A DNA stretch of 64,000 nucleotides from Welwitschia mirabilis (Eukaryota > Gnetophyta > Gnetopsida > Welwitschiales). Shown piece by piece: positions 35,641-47,742 of the stretch (within the stretch, counting starts at the first letter, position 1; every line of letters starts with the position of its first letter). The translations under genes and the position numbers were made by a program. The stretch lies in assembly GCA_051453625.1 (NCBI GenBank), contig JBOZIK010000001.1:282036548-282100547 (forward strand), in the 5' to 3' direction. The notes beneath the pieces are model-generated. The model had not been told where the DNA came from and did not search any database. It saw nothing but the letters and a program-made list of their open reading frames with translations.

Positions 35641-36780
35641 TTCTCAAAGTAGTATGGTTAAATTGCACAGAAAGATGTAGTTTATACACTATATATCCTA
35701 GCTTTTGAGTAATATAAAAGTGTTCATAAAAATGTGTGATTATATTTTTGTATTTTCCAAGTTTTAAGGATTCTTTTTCTGACTTAACTGTTATTAGCAG
35801 TTGGTTACCAATTTGGAAAATTTGGTGGAAATTATTTTGTTAAAACATCATTTGTATATGTCTTGTGCTCCTTGTAATTTTTTTAATACTTTTTAAATTT
35901 CTTCTTCTATTTTTGAGATTTCTTACTTTTAATCTTTACTTCTTTAATTGGATATGTATAAGTGATAGATATTGCACAATCTCTATCATATGTAGCCTTA
36001 AATGGTAAACATTTAATTAATGCTTAATATCCTTGATTATAAGTGAATTTTTATAAGTGGAGGTAGTTTTTCCATCTTTCAATGTTATCTTCTATGAGAC
36101 TTCTTAGAATGTCTTCTAAGATGTGATTTACTATTTCCATATGTCAATTTATTTTGAGATGAAAGGTTATATTGAAATGCTCTTGAGTTCCTAATTGTTT
36201 AGAGTACTCTTACCAAAATTTCAATATAAATTTTGGATCCTATTTAAGATGTTAATTTTTGAAACTTCATGTAATCTTAATACTTCTCTTAGAAACTGAC
36301 TCATGATTTCTTCTATAGTGGTTGCCCTTCTAGTTAGCATAAAGTGTGATAACTTAATTAATTAATTCATAGATATAAATATTACATCATGTTATCTAAC
36401 TACATTTACTAAGTCTACGATGAAATCCATGGTAATTTCTTCCCACTTCTAGAATGGGATCCTCAAGGTTTTGAGAAGTTCTATTGTTTTCTCTTATATC
36501 AATTTGATACTTTATCATACTAAATAGTTTTTAATAAATTCCTTGGTTTGGATATTCATTCTTAGACAATAATACATTTTTCTTAGAGTAATATATGTTT
36601 TAACAAATCCCAAATACACTACATATGGTACTTCATGTTTCTCTCTAAGTAACTAAATTCACCATGTCCCCATAAGAGTATAGAATCAATTCCTTTCCAT
36701 TAACATTTTATTTGTATTTAAGTAATAGGAAAATACCTCCTTCTTATTCATGAGTTTATTCCAATTTCTCTAGATCCTCA
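35640..36780 (-). pseudogene. Integrase of a Ty3/gypsy chromovirus (decayed)
   Basis: Minus strand, from N- to C-terminal end: LLKTLRIPF-KWEEITMDFI and VDLVN near 36400-36470 (family: GLLQPLPIPxWKWExIxMDFVxGLP). Then a FAYNQGYQALIKCLPFKATY-like block spread over frames near 35990-36090 (family: FAYNNSYQASIGMAPFEALYGR). Finally FYITQKLGYIVYKLHLSVQF near 35640-35720, matching the C-terminal GPFxIxxKIGxVAYxLELP stretch. These blocks are typical of chromoviruses (Tekay/Reina-like), not of Athila. It is broken by stops and frameshifts. Confidence 0.7.
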
Positions 36781-36789
36781 TCTTGTAAT

Positions 36790-38020
36790 ATCTAGTTCTT
36801 GATATCCTTTTTCATTTTGGGGTCAAATGTATAGACTAACATATACCACATATGGCTGAGAGTGTTTACCACTTTACTTTTTTTTTTTTCCTAGTATGAA
36901 TTTGAGATTGAAATTATACTTGGCTATTAACTCCACTTGCTATTGTAATCTTATGCTTAAGTAAGGTTTCTTCTATCAAAATTATAAGCTTTTATGATCT
37001 ATTCTTAATTTAAATTTACCTTCTATAAGATAATTTCTCTAGATTTTCAATGCATGAATAATGATTAGCTATTTTAAATCATGAACTAGGTAATTATATT
37101 CACATTTGTTTAGTTTGTATGTTTTGTAAGTAATTAGTCTTACATCCTGCATTAGTATTACACTTATTCCTTATTCATAAGCATTTATTACCACTATAAT
37201 CTCTTTATCCATTTCTAGAAATTTCAAAACTAGAACTAAGATCACTATTAATTTAATCTTAAGAAATTATTTCTTGCATCTAACATTTAAATGAAATGGT
37301 ACTTTTTTTTAAATAAAATCAATCATTAAACTAGTAATTTGTGAAAAATCTTAGATGAAGCATCTATAAAAATCTTCTAAGACCAAGAAAACATTTTATG
37401 TCTATGGGGTTAATTAGTTTATGCCATTTCCTTACTACTTTCATCTTGCTAAAGTCAATTTTTATTCCATTTTTAGATATGATGTGCCCCAAATAATGAA
37501 TGAACTTCTTAAAGAATTTTCATTTACTTATCTTAGTTGTTAACACATTCTCTTTAAGTAACTATAACACCAATTATAAGTATTTAATATGATCATTCAT
37601 GTTCTTTGAATATACTAAAATATAATTTATGAAAATAATGATAAACTAGTCTTAGTATGAATGAAAAATATTATTCATTAGTTTCTAAAGGCAGTAGGAA
37701 CATTCATAAGATTAAAAGGAATATCAGTAAATTCAAAGTGATCATTTGGGATATCTTCATTCTTAATATGGCTTTGATCATAGCTTGATTTTAAATTAAT
37801 TTCATAAAGTACCTTACTCCTACCAACTGGTCAAAGATGTTGCCAATTTAAGGTAAAGGATATTTATTCTTTATCATTATCCTATTCAACTAGAGATAAT
37901 TTATGCATAGTATGAGAGATCCATCTTTCTTTTTAATAAATAATACATGATCTTCTTAAGATAATACATTAGGCCTAATTTTTCCTTCATTCACTAGCTA
38001 TTGAATTTATAGTTTAAGTT
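36790..38020 (-). pseudogene. RT-RNase H of a Ty3/gypsy chromovirus (decayed)
   Basis: The minus strand reads HVLFIKKKDGSLILCINYL and NKYPLP-IGNIFDQLVGVRYF near 37830-37990 (family: VLFVKKKDGSxRLCIDYRxLN, NKYPLPRIDDLFDQLxGAxYFSKID). MNNIFHSY-D-FIIIFINYIL follows near 37600-37690, then HYLGHIISKNGIKIDFSKM near 37440-37500 and IDIKCFLGL. The catalytic pair that should be Asp-Asp reads Asn-Tyr (37622-37627). RNase H occupies the lower part and is not well readable. This is the enzyme that copies element RNA to DNA, now dead. Confidence 0.78.
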
Positions 38021-38099
38021 CTTTGAGATCTATGATAGAAAATCTATAAGATTCTCATGAGATAGGTTGTGCTCTTAGTATAAGATATAGCATATTGTA

Positions 38100-39890
38100 C
38101 TTTACTCTTATGTTGTAGCCCAATTTTATCTTCAAATACCTCTTGGAATTTTTGTAATTCTACTAGTAGTTGAACTTCATCTTAGTTTGTCACAAATAAA
38201 GAAATATAATTAAGTTGTCTTTATGACCTTTTTTATTTTTTTAACATTTCATAAATAAGATTTTCTTTCTTCTTTGAATTTCACTTTAACATCATACTCA
38301 CCTAAGAAGGACATCTCCAAAATTTCATCATATTTATCAATGCTACAGAAATTAAATTTATTAATAAAATATAAATCATTCATTGTAAATATTAGCTTTA
38401 CATAATGGCTGGATTATGTGATTGTATTTATCCTACAATTCTATCTTAAAAGTTGGTTCCTTAGTTATTTTATCTTAGAAAAACATGGACATTTTAGGGG
38501 AAAACAAAGATATTACTAGTACTACTTCTAATAAAAATAAAATAATTTTATTTTATAAAAATTGTTTATTATCAAGAACAGAAAATTGATTGCCCACAAA
38601 AACTATTTAGACTATAGTGACCAATCTCTTTTTAATTTGTTTTTATGATGATTGTATTAGTTGGCTAAGGATTACTTCTTTCTTATTTTTGAATAATTCT
38701 TTATGGTATGACTCTTCTTCTGATAGTGATGATAGATTGATGCATTGTAATTTTAAGTAGTTGGTTGTACTTATACTTGAGGTGGACATGGCTATTATGC
38801 CATGGAGTTACCATTTGAATGGTTATTAGAATCCTTTATTTTACCTTCATATAATATTTCATTTTTTAATATGCCTCCTTCATAGATTTAGATTCTAATG
38901 GATAAATAATATTTCATAATTATGATGGAAGAGTTTTGATAAAATTATTAGCTAATTCATATAGGTCTTATTATGTTTGAAATTTTACCAAATTTTGTAG
39001 TTCTTTTCAATATTCATTAGTATTCTTCCTCCCATGTCATAGGCATTTAAACTACATTCTTCTATTTTTAACAATGTATTCTAAAATGAAATGCTTCCTG
39101 AATTGCATCATGAATTCTTTTGACTTAAAATAATCATTTCTTAATATACTCAAATAACTCCATCATGTTGTAGCATCACCTATTAAGAACATTATTGCAT
39201 ATCTACTTTATAGACTAATGTTGATACATTTTAAACTAAAATGTATTTCAATGTATTATAATCATTACAAAGCCTCTTCACAAGATCCCAGAGTCTTAGC
39301 ATACATGTAAATTTAAACTTTCTTTACATTTTATAATATATCATAATCCTTCATAATAGTATCATTTGTTATTTGAGGAGAATTAGTGCATTTATCTATT
39401 TATCCCTTCCAATGCTTGTTGTTTAAACAACTAGGTAGATTTCCTTTCTAAATTCTAAAAATTTTCATTTTATGCTTGCAAAAATTACTCAACTTATTCT
39501 TGAATCTCTTTGATAGATTTCTTCCATAATCGTCCTCCTTATGCTTGAAAGATGAAATTGAGTTTATCATTTCTAATTTTTTATGAAGCCTCAACATTTA
39601 TGTAATTGACATTTAATTATTATTAATTTTTCCTTATCTATTATTTTAGAACATTGATGGAGGCATTTACATGATCTTTTATGATTTGTGAATGTTTGCA
39701 TTGTTAAGGGATCATCTAAAATTTTTTGTACATATCATGCTACTTTATAGAATCAAGTTAGTTATCTTAGTAGTTTATGAGTTGGAATAGATTAAACTAA
39801 CTTCTAAATTAAGTACTTCACATGTATTAGTAAATTTTATTAATTAATATTTTTAGATAAAAATAAATAAAAGCACTAATATGTCTTACT
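38100..39890 (-). pseudogene. Gag-protease region of the chromovirus (decayed)
   Basis: Gene order places protease at about 38100-38700 and gag at 38800-39800. Readable minus-strand pieces near 38930-39190 include DYFKSKEFMMQFRKHFI and LYELANNFIKTLPS, which resemble the gag capsid part of plant Ty3/gypsy elements (W..F...F...Y.P...). No protease active site or zinc knuckle was read. Confidence 0.45.
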
Positions 39891-39896
39891 ATGTAT

Positions 39897-40470
39897 TGTA
39901 ACTAATGATGTCAGCATCCACAAGTCTTATATCAATAGTGTGGTGTCCTATATAATTCCAAAATTGATAATGTTAGCATGACGTTAGTAGAGTGGTATTC
40001 TATAGTAACATAGTTGATGATGTTAGCATCTAGGAAGTTCACATTAGCAGTGTGATTTCCTATGCAGTTTTAAGACTAATGATGTTAGCATGATGTCAGT
40101 AATGTAGTTCCTTATAGTAATTTAGTTGATGATATTAGCATCTAGAAAACTTACATCAACATAACACTGTATACAATGGTAGAATCAAGGATGTCAACAT
40201 AAATCAGTAATGTGGCATCCTATAAAGTTATAAGATTGATGATGGTAGCCTACATTAGTATTGTGATGCCATATAGAGTTGTAGAATTAGTGATGCTATC
40301 CTACATCATAGTATGGCATCCAATATAATTATAAGATTACGATGTCAGCTTGCATCAATAGTATAACATTCTATACAGTTGTAGCATTGGTGATGTTAGT
40401 TCATATTAGTATCATCTCATCCTATATAGTTGTAGGATGAATTATGTTAGTCCTACAACTATCACATCTT
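39897..40470. repeat. Tandem array, ~51-bp unit, about 11 copies
   Basis: A core of GATGTTAGCAT with variants recurs at 39907, 39969, 40019, 40081, 40131, 40190, 40241, 40292, 40341, 40392 and 40443. Spacing is mostly 49-51 bases, with some of 59-62. Between the cores are CATCAGTAGTGTGG and CCTATATAGTTGTA. The array starts at TGTAAC, where the 5' LTR of the chromovirus would be expected to begin, so it is probably inside that LTR. Confidence 0.8.
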
Positions 40471-40738
40471 CAAATCCCTCACTATTACATCACTATGACA
40501 TCATTAAGTACTTAGGATTCCTTGTTTTCTCTTGTAAATATGAGTGAAGGGGTCTATTTTTGTTTACATTATCTTAGTACTTTAACCTCTTGATTCAAAG
40601 GTAATCTTTTTATCTTTTTTCTTCTGATAATTTACTTTTAAAAAATTATTTTCATTTATTAATGCCTTATCATTTTCTTGTAGTTTGTTTTCCTTGTATT
40701 CATCTTCTTGTCCTTAAAGTCTATTTTTTTTCTTTTGT
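40471..40738. other. Left flank of the CACTA element
   Basis: AT-rich sequence without gene content between the 51-bp array and the CACTA terminus. It is possibly the rest of the chromovirus LTR; no TATA box or boundary could be fixed. Confidence 0.3.
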
Positions 40739-40985
40739 TACTACTAGAAATATTAGCGTTTAAGGCGTTTATTAAAATCAATGCCTTAAATATAGAGGTT
40801 TTTAAGGCATTTAATTTAATAAATGCCTTCAATAAAGACATGGAGAGTTATTTAATTAGTCTTTGAATTCTTTTTAAGATGTTCATTGAAATAAATGCCT
40901 TAAAAAGTAGCTTAAATAATCACTTTTTAAGATGTTTATAATGAATGCCTTAAAATATACCTTAAAAAGACACCTTATGTTTCAC
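40739..40985. repeat. CACTA left terminus and subterminal repeats
   Basis: At least six copies of AAGGCATTTA/TAAATGCCTT or close variants, in both orientations, several as hairpins (for example TTAAGGCATTTAATTTAATAAATGCCTT-like at 40801-40830). The first unit after the terminus reads GTTTAAGGCGTTT. Confidence 0.7.
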
Positions 40986-41489
40986 AAAAACACATTCATT
41001 TCACTGTGCATCTTTGCACTTCAAAAAAAAACATTCATTTTCACTGCACATCTTTGCACTTCATTTTACCATGCATCTTTGTGCTTCATTTCATTGTACG
41101 TCTTCATGCTTCAAACATTTATTTCAACTTAAATTTGCTAAGAAAGCTTGCAGTGGAGATGGAAAATCAGGAGAGTGTGAAATGGTTGTTTCTTTGATGC
41201 TTTCTTTCGCAGCAAAGAGAGGATCTTCCATACATAGCCAAGTTTTAATCTTCCTATCAAAGTCTTCATTAAGTAAGGTTTGATGATTTATTGAGTTATC
41301 TGTTGAATCATATTTAGCTTTTCATTGTCTAAGATCACATTATTTTTAACCATCTAGCAATGTTTTTAGTGCTTTAATCTCTGATGTGTTTAAGAATTTT
41401 TTTTTAGTGTTCTAATTCATTTAAGTGTTTCCAGGTTATTCCCTCTTCCTAGTGCAATACAACAGTGACCTATTTCTTTGAATATTACC

Positions 41490-41694
41490 CTTGTTTTCTT
41501 TCATCTTTCATTTTTTTGGAAGGTATAAGTTTCATTCCTCTTTATTATTTCATTATGTCAATATGGTTTTGCTATTTTCCTTTACTGTGCTTTTGATTTC
41601 TAATGTTTCAAAATTCTTTCACCCTTTTAGGTGGATGCTTTTAAAATTATTTCCAATGTTTCATTATGTCAATATGGTTTTGCTATTTTCCTAA
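41490..41694. repeat. 111-bp spaced direct repeat
   Basis: TTTCATTATGTCAATATGG followed by TTTTGCTATTTTCCT occurs at about 41548-41581 and again at about 41659-41692, without mismatch over roughly 34 bases. The second copy ends at the edge of PPR homology. Confidence 0.8.
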
Positions 41695-42650
41695 CATTTG
41701 ATGCATCTTCCCACATTCCTAGAATAGCACAATGATTGAATAGCATAACATAATTAGAGATATTTTTAGGCTTTGATGCAAAGAGATGCTCTACTACACT
41801 CTCTGGTAATCTAACTTCAAGATGGACTCTACAACTTGCAACTAATGCACCCCAAGCACTAGTAAAAGGCTCAATGGGCATCTCTTCTATAAACTGATAA
41901 GCCTTTTTGAGGCACGCTACACATGCTAATAAGTTAACCATTACAGCATAATGATCAATATCAGGCATTATGCGATGATCCCAGGGCATGGACCTAAAAT
42001 AATTCATTCCCTCTTTAATAAACCCACATGACTATAAATAGACATAACCACTAAAAAAGTCATGGCATTTAGTTGAAACTCAGATTTTTGCATCTCTTCA
42101 AATAGTGAAAAAGCCCTATCAGTATGACCATGCATTGCATATGCCATAATCATGGAGTTCCAAGTCACTGTATCTTTTGCATAAATTTTCTTAAAAACCT
42201 GCTATGCATTTTCAATTACACCACACTTTCCATACATTGAAACCAGCATATTAGAAAGAAAACTATCTCCATCAAAACCCCTTCTAAATACATGCACACA
42301 GATCTATTTTTCCTATTCCAAAGCTATTAACTGAGTATAGGATAGCAGAGCAGTGGTAAGAGAGATAAAATTAGGCTAGAGACAGGACTATTCCATACCC
42401 TATAAAAGCTGAAAACCTTTGTTTGCATCATAATTCTGAGCCTAACATTCAACCAAAGAATTTTAAGATGCAAAATTGAGTTTTAGCAAATAATACTATT
42501 TTAGTTATTTTCTTGAACACTTATGCAATATCAACATTACCAGACTTTGCATAGATTTGAACCAAAGCACTCTCAAAGAAAACATCATTCTAAACCCTAT
42601 GTTTGACAGCAGGATAAGGAACTTCCATTCCAAATTTTGGCATTTTGTTA
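41694..42650 (-). pseudogene. PLS-type PPR protein gene fragment inside the CACTA element
   Basis: From 5' to 3' on the minus strand: FISLTTALLSYTQLIALEQE-like pieces near 42350, then HVFRRGFDGDSFLSNMLVSM and YGKCGVIENA near 42200-42300, KDTVTWNSMIMAYAMHGHTD with RAFSLFEEMQKS near 42070-42180, and an open 112-codon frame at 41669-42007. That frame includes PDIDHYAVMVNLLACVACLK, AYQFIEEMPIEPFTSAWGAL and CRVHLEVRLPESVVEHLF. This is the usual C-terminal run of P, L and S repeats before the E domain of plant organellar RNA-editing and processing factors. Only about 300 residues of a normally 500-800-residue protein are present. There is at least one stop and one frame change. The identity between pieces is far better preserved than in the surrounding retroelements. 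Confidence 0.85.
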
Positions 42651-42659
42651 TACAACGGA

Positions 42660-43611
42660 AGAAGAAAAGTAAGAATAAGAGAATGTGGAAAAATTCCTTC
42701 TTTATTCATAATACAAAAGATAAAATGTTTTGTAAAGTCATCAAAGTTCAAAAATTCATATCTCTTTCACGTAATTGATTAAATAATTTCCACACCTTTT
42801 CAGGCTTTCTAATACTTGCATTACAGAAAACCAAATTCTTTTTAAGATTTCTTAAATTAATTTAAGTTTACAATATTATTTAGAATAATGAAAGAGATGG
42901 TATTTCACCACTTAAATATTTAAAGGAATAGGGTGGAATTATCCTAAGCTATATATAAAAGACTTGTGGATGAATAGAAAACAAAACATCAATTCATAAT
43001 CAACATATCAATCAATATTATATTTTAAGTACAAGAGTTGCTAGTAACATATAAAATATCATTATATTTTATAGTCTACAGGATTTTAGTGTGAAAGACA
43101 ATTATATGTTTTGATTTGTAAGTAGCCTAAATCAAAAGAATCCTTTAAAATACACTATATGTTTTGATCTATGAGTAGTCCAAATCAATTGATAATAGGG
43201 ATTCTTAGTGGTCATCACATCACACATTATTTGAAAGAGTAACTGTAAAACTCAGAGATTCAAATCACCATACAAATTAAAATATAAACCATAAATAGAT
43301 TGAAACTAAGATAAAGGAAACTGATGGTAGGTATCAAAAAATAAGTATACTCCTTATCATTGAGAGGCATTGGAAATCCCAAGTAGGCATCCTTATAAAC
43401 AAAAAAGTCTCGGGCCCAAATACAACTCCATAAAGTAGATGTATCTTCATCAGCCTGATTAACAAAGTCTATAATTTGAAAACAATCATAAAAGATTATA
43501 TTACTAAGAATTATAAACCTTCGAGTAAAAAAAAAGGGAAAAAATAAAAATTTAGAAAATGAGTATGCAAGTCAGAGATGCGTTTTCTAGACCCTAAGAT
43601 GCTTGTCCATC
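42660..43611. other. CACTA interior without recognised content
   Basis: AT-rich. A short tandem-like pair TATATGTTTTGAT with (T/C)TAAATCAA blocks occurs near 43105 and 43155. No coding similarity was seen up to the gap. Confidence 0.3.
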
Positions 43612-44533
43612 NNNNNNNNNNNNNNNNNNNNNNNNNNNNNNNNNNNNNNNNNNNNNNNNNNNNNNNNNNNNNNNNNNNNNNNNNNNNNNNNNNNNNNNNN
43701 NNNNNNNNNNNNNNNNNNNNNNNNNNNNNNNNNNNNNNNNNNNNNNNNNNNNNNNNNNNNNNNNNNNNNNNNNNNNNNNNNNNNNNNNNNNNNNNNNNNN
43801 NNNNNNNNNNNNNNNNNNNNNNNNNNNNNNNNNNNNNNNNNNNNNNNNNNNNNNNNNNNNNNNNNNNNNNNNNNNNNNNNNNNNNNNNNNNNNNNNNNNN
43901 NNNNNNNNNNNNNNNNNNNNNNNNNNNNNNNNNNNNNNNNNNNNNNNNNNNNNNNNNNNNNNNNNNNNNNNNNNNNNNNNNNNNNNNNNNNNNNNNNNNN
44001 NNNNNNNNNNNNNNNNNNNNNNNNNNNNNNNNNNNNNNNNNNNNNNNNNNNNNNNNNNNNNNNNNNNNNNNNNNNNNNNNNNNNNNNNNNNNNNNNNNNN
44101 NNNNNNNNNNNNNNNNNNNNNNNNNNNNNNNNNNNNNNNNNNNNNNNNNNNNNNNNNNNNNNNNNNNNNNNNNNNNNNNNNNNNNNNNNNNNNNNNNNNN
44201 NNNNNNNNNNNNNNNNNNNNNNNNNNNNNNNNNNNNNNNNNNNNNNNNNNNNNNNNNNNNNNNNNNNNNNNNNNNNNNNNNNNNNNNNNNNNNNNNNNNN
44301 NNNNNNNNNNNNNNNNNNNNNNNNNNNNNNNNNNNNNNNNNNNNNNNNNNNNNNNNNNNNNNNNNNNNNNNNNNNNNNNNNNNNNNNNNNNNNNNNNNNN
44401 NNNNNNNNNNNNNNNNNNNNNNNNNNNNNNNNNNNNNNNNNNNNNNNNNNNNNNNNNNNNNNNNNNNNNNNNNNNNNNNNNNNNNNNNNNNNNNNNNNNN
44501 NNNNNNNNNNNNNNNNNNNNNNNNNNNNNNNNN
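43612..44533. other. Assembly gap (922 N)
   Basis: N run inside the CACTA element. It could hide further captured exons or part of a transposase. Open reading frames that span it are artefacts. Confidence 0.9.
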
Positions 44534-45639
44534 TAACAAAATTAGGGCCATAACTGGTCAGTATCAATGGAAATTAGAATCAAGGTCTTAGATTCAACCA
44601 TGAAAACCCTAGCTACAAGGAACACAAGAAGTTCCTCTAGTTCATGTAATGTGGGCCCCTGTACAACATAATAGAAAAGGTCAATAAAACATAAGAGGGA
44701 GATATAAGTGGGTTTGAGTTCTAAGTATGTATCATAAGTTTATTATTTTTAAGTATGAAATATTATTTTCTTACACATGTGTGCTAATGTTATATGTTTA
44801 GGCATGTGCATGTTACATATGATACACAATGGATCTATGTTTCATCTACCTTATGTAATTACAGTTGTTCATTAATAGAGCTAGACACTATAATCTCTTT
44901 TGAACTCTCTAGTATAGTCCAGTTATAATTTATACAACTTATTACTTCTATGTATGGATTTTATTTTGTTTTTCCATTGTTTATTTCATTTAACTATTGA
45001 TCTTGGGGTAATCTATTTATGTTATTATTCAATTCTCAAACATCTTTCATAGCTGAATTATCATTTGTGACCATTCCGGTTTCTGGTTGTTTTGTAGTAT
45101 TTTTTTATTTTGGATAGTAATGACCATTTATTAGAACCATTCTTTTCTTATTTAGTAGAATTATCTACTTTTAATCCTTTCTTTCTCGTCATATATTTTC
45201 TTAAACTATATCAAGGTAAACATGCTTTAATCTAAGTCATTTATCGGATAGTGTAATATTATATTAAATTTCAGCTTGATCATGAATTGTTATTTAATAA
45301 ATAGGGCTTCACCTAGTGGGATTTTGCTATTGAAATATACAAACATATTTTTGTCAGTAAGATCAAATTTTACATAAGCCATATTCTTTATCCAAAGACT
45401 GTTCTATATTTTTGTAACCTTTCTTTAAAATAATAGGGTTTCCATATTCATCAACAAAATCTTACATTAATTTTTTTAAACAACTTAATCTCTAATTTTC
45501 AATAGGTCTAGTATACTAAGATTACTTACAAGTGGTGTTTACCCTCTAGATAGATGTTTCACATTAATTTTTAATTTCCAAAGATCTAAACATTACTTGA
45601 GATAACACAGAGACTTCCTCCTCTTCTTTGAAAACATTT

Positions 45640-45990
45640 AAATGGATTACTATTGTAGATGGTAGAAAAGGTACTAAACATGTGGATTAACCCACATTTT
45701 ATGAATCTGGTATCTCAACAGATCAAGCAGACAGTGTCATTAATGATAGAGGCAATGAAGAGGAACGTTCAGAGCCATTGGAATTAGTCCATAAGAGAAC
45801 AGAGTCAAAACCTGAAGAAAGTTCTGGAAGAAATAGACCGAGATATTTATCAAGAAAGCCTTCTAATATGGCAAGATAAAGAATCCTAGGTACAGCATTT
45901 GAGAAAGAAGAGAAAAATTCTCTGGGAAAAGCTTCAGAAAATGGCACAAAAAAAGATACACTAACTCACATGGGTCCTCATTCAAAAACC
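45640..45990 (+). pseudogene. Exon-like stretch of unknown origin in the CACTA element
   Basis: A plus-strand frame reads through with two stops: STDQADSVINDRGNEEERSE, then KRTESKPEESSGRNRPRYLS and RKPSNMAR, a stop, then RILGTAFEKEEKNSLGKASE. The charged, Ser/Glu-rich composition and the higher GC content than its surroundings suggest a captured host exon. I do not recognise the protein. It may equally be an internal ORF of the CACTA family. The minus-strand frame at 45723-45947 is taken to be its shadow. Confidence 0.35.
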
Positions 45991-45999
45991 ATATCATGC

Positions 46000-47460
46000 C
46001 ATTCCCTTATTTTTAAGTAATTATAAGCTACTGATTCTAGTTGGATTAACATGTGTACCTAGCAGGGAATGAAGAGGATAATTAACTTATTTTAGGATAA
46101 TCAACCTACTTGCAATCCTTGCAGCTGAAAGCTTTTGGAGGTTATGATGTCTTGTTTCAACTATTGTCATGTTATGTTATTAGTAATGTTGAAAATGATG
46201 AGTTTAAGTAACTGAAGGGATTATAAACTAATACAGATTAAGTGCATTAGAAATCTTGAGATAAAATGTTCAAAGCCAAAATAAAATCATGGGATTTAGA
46301 ACTCATTTACAATAAAATTTTAAGATAAAAGCAGAAGTGAAAAACAAGTTTTGAATAGATGTGACAACATCCCAATACAATAGTATGTGATACTTACTTC
46401 TTATATTATTAAGATTGTTTTTTGATTTAATGCTTTTTTGTTTTTACTTTTTCACATAAAAATATCAAATGTTGTTAAAATACATAACATTCACTGCCTT
46501 ACAAATGTACCCCACAAAATGAAATGAAAATCCAAAGATTAAAACATTGTTTGTGTTTGATTTTGATTTACATTTTAGTAAGATATGCACATAGTTAACT
46601 TGTAGCATAATATGAAAATTCTAGAATGTCAACTAAATTTTCAAACAGAAAAGGATGGCAAACATATAATTCTGAGCCTTAGGTGTTACCAATGATAGAT
46701 TGTTAAATGGAACTTCAGTTCAAATGACTAGTGCAACACTACTTAAGGAATGGTATTATGATGTTATTGAATGACTTTTCATGTAATCATTGATCCTTGT
46801 TATATTGTATTCAGATTTATGAAATTCATTAATAGAAAAGGATTTTTTGAACTGTTCAAATGCAAATCTCTCATAGGGGTTCCTCTCAAACATGTCTTTT
46901 ATAGAAACCATTTCTAATTACTTTAGCAAATTTTATTTATGATTCTATGTGAGATGAAGTTCTTGTTACTATGCCCTTGACTTTAGTTTTCTACTAAAAG
47001 CATCTAATCTAGACCAATGGAATATAAATTTATTCTCAAAGCAAAGAAAAATGAGATCTCTCTATAGTTGGAACAATTTTTTTAGGAAATCTACAATGTA
47101 AAATGACAAATTCATTTTGATGAGGAATATTTCATAAATACGAGTAGCAAACTAACATGATGTTTTAATCATCTATAGTATACTGGAAATTTTCCAATAA
47201 ACAACAATACTGACAACATTTACAATATGCTTTTTACAATTTACATCAACCTTGAATATATAGTGTAATTCCATTCTAGTTTTAAGGAAGAAGATATTAA
47301 TCAATAAATTTAAAGATATGACTATGACTTTTTCACATGCATGACTTCACAGAGAAGCATTACAGAAAATATGTTTTTAAGACCCATGTTTTATGGATTA
47401 CAAGTTGAAAACTTCAACCAAAAATGTTAAGTATGCAATTTATATGGACTTCTAGTTTCT
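46000..47460. other. CACTA interior without recognised content
   Basis: AT-rich, no reading frame of note and no similarity noticed to other parts of the window. Confidence 0.3.
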
Positions 47461-47499
47461 TTTAGGGTAATGTATTAAGTATGGAACTTAGAACCTCTA

Positions 47500-47742
47500 G
47501 TAAAGGAGGCCATTATGCCTTTTAAGGAGCTTGGCATTACTGCCCTTCACATTAAGTTAAGGGCAACAGATGGAAATAATACTAAAACACCTAGTCCTAG
47601 AGCAAATAATTATGAGGGAATGGCTTTGAAGGAATGGCTGTGGGCTAGGGATACTTCCAATAAGAGTACTGAAAAGAGAGAGCTCTCTAAAATACTACCA
47701 CATGACAAGGGCTTTATTAGGAAGAAAGAAAGCCTCCATTAA
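47500..47742 (+). pseudogene. RPS14: Cytosolic ribosomal protein S14 (uS11) fragment, chimeric
   Basis: A 75-codon plus-strand frame contains [20 protein letters not shown] and KTPSPRA (47524-47604). This matches the conserved core of eukaryotic 40S protein S14 ([28 protein letters not shown]) almost residue for residue. Family members are about 150 residues; only about 27 codons are present. Homology stops abruptly after PRA and the frame continues with [20 protein letters not shown] and further unrelated, lysine-rich residues to a stop at 47742. Upstream, VKEAIMPF replaces the expected sequence. The captured piece is thus an internal exon part joined to foreign sequence on both sides. Confidence 0.85.

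Noticed and set aside
40739-40985. Possible CRISPR-like array from regularly repeated AAGGCATTT units
   Set aside because: Units are short, lie in both orientations and have irregular spacing; CACTA subterminal repeats explain them, and the genome is a plant's.
43511-44591. Open frames of over 300 codons on both strands
   Set aside because: They consist almost entirely of N from the 43612-44533 gap and have no sequence support.
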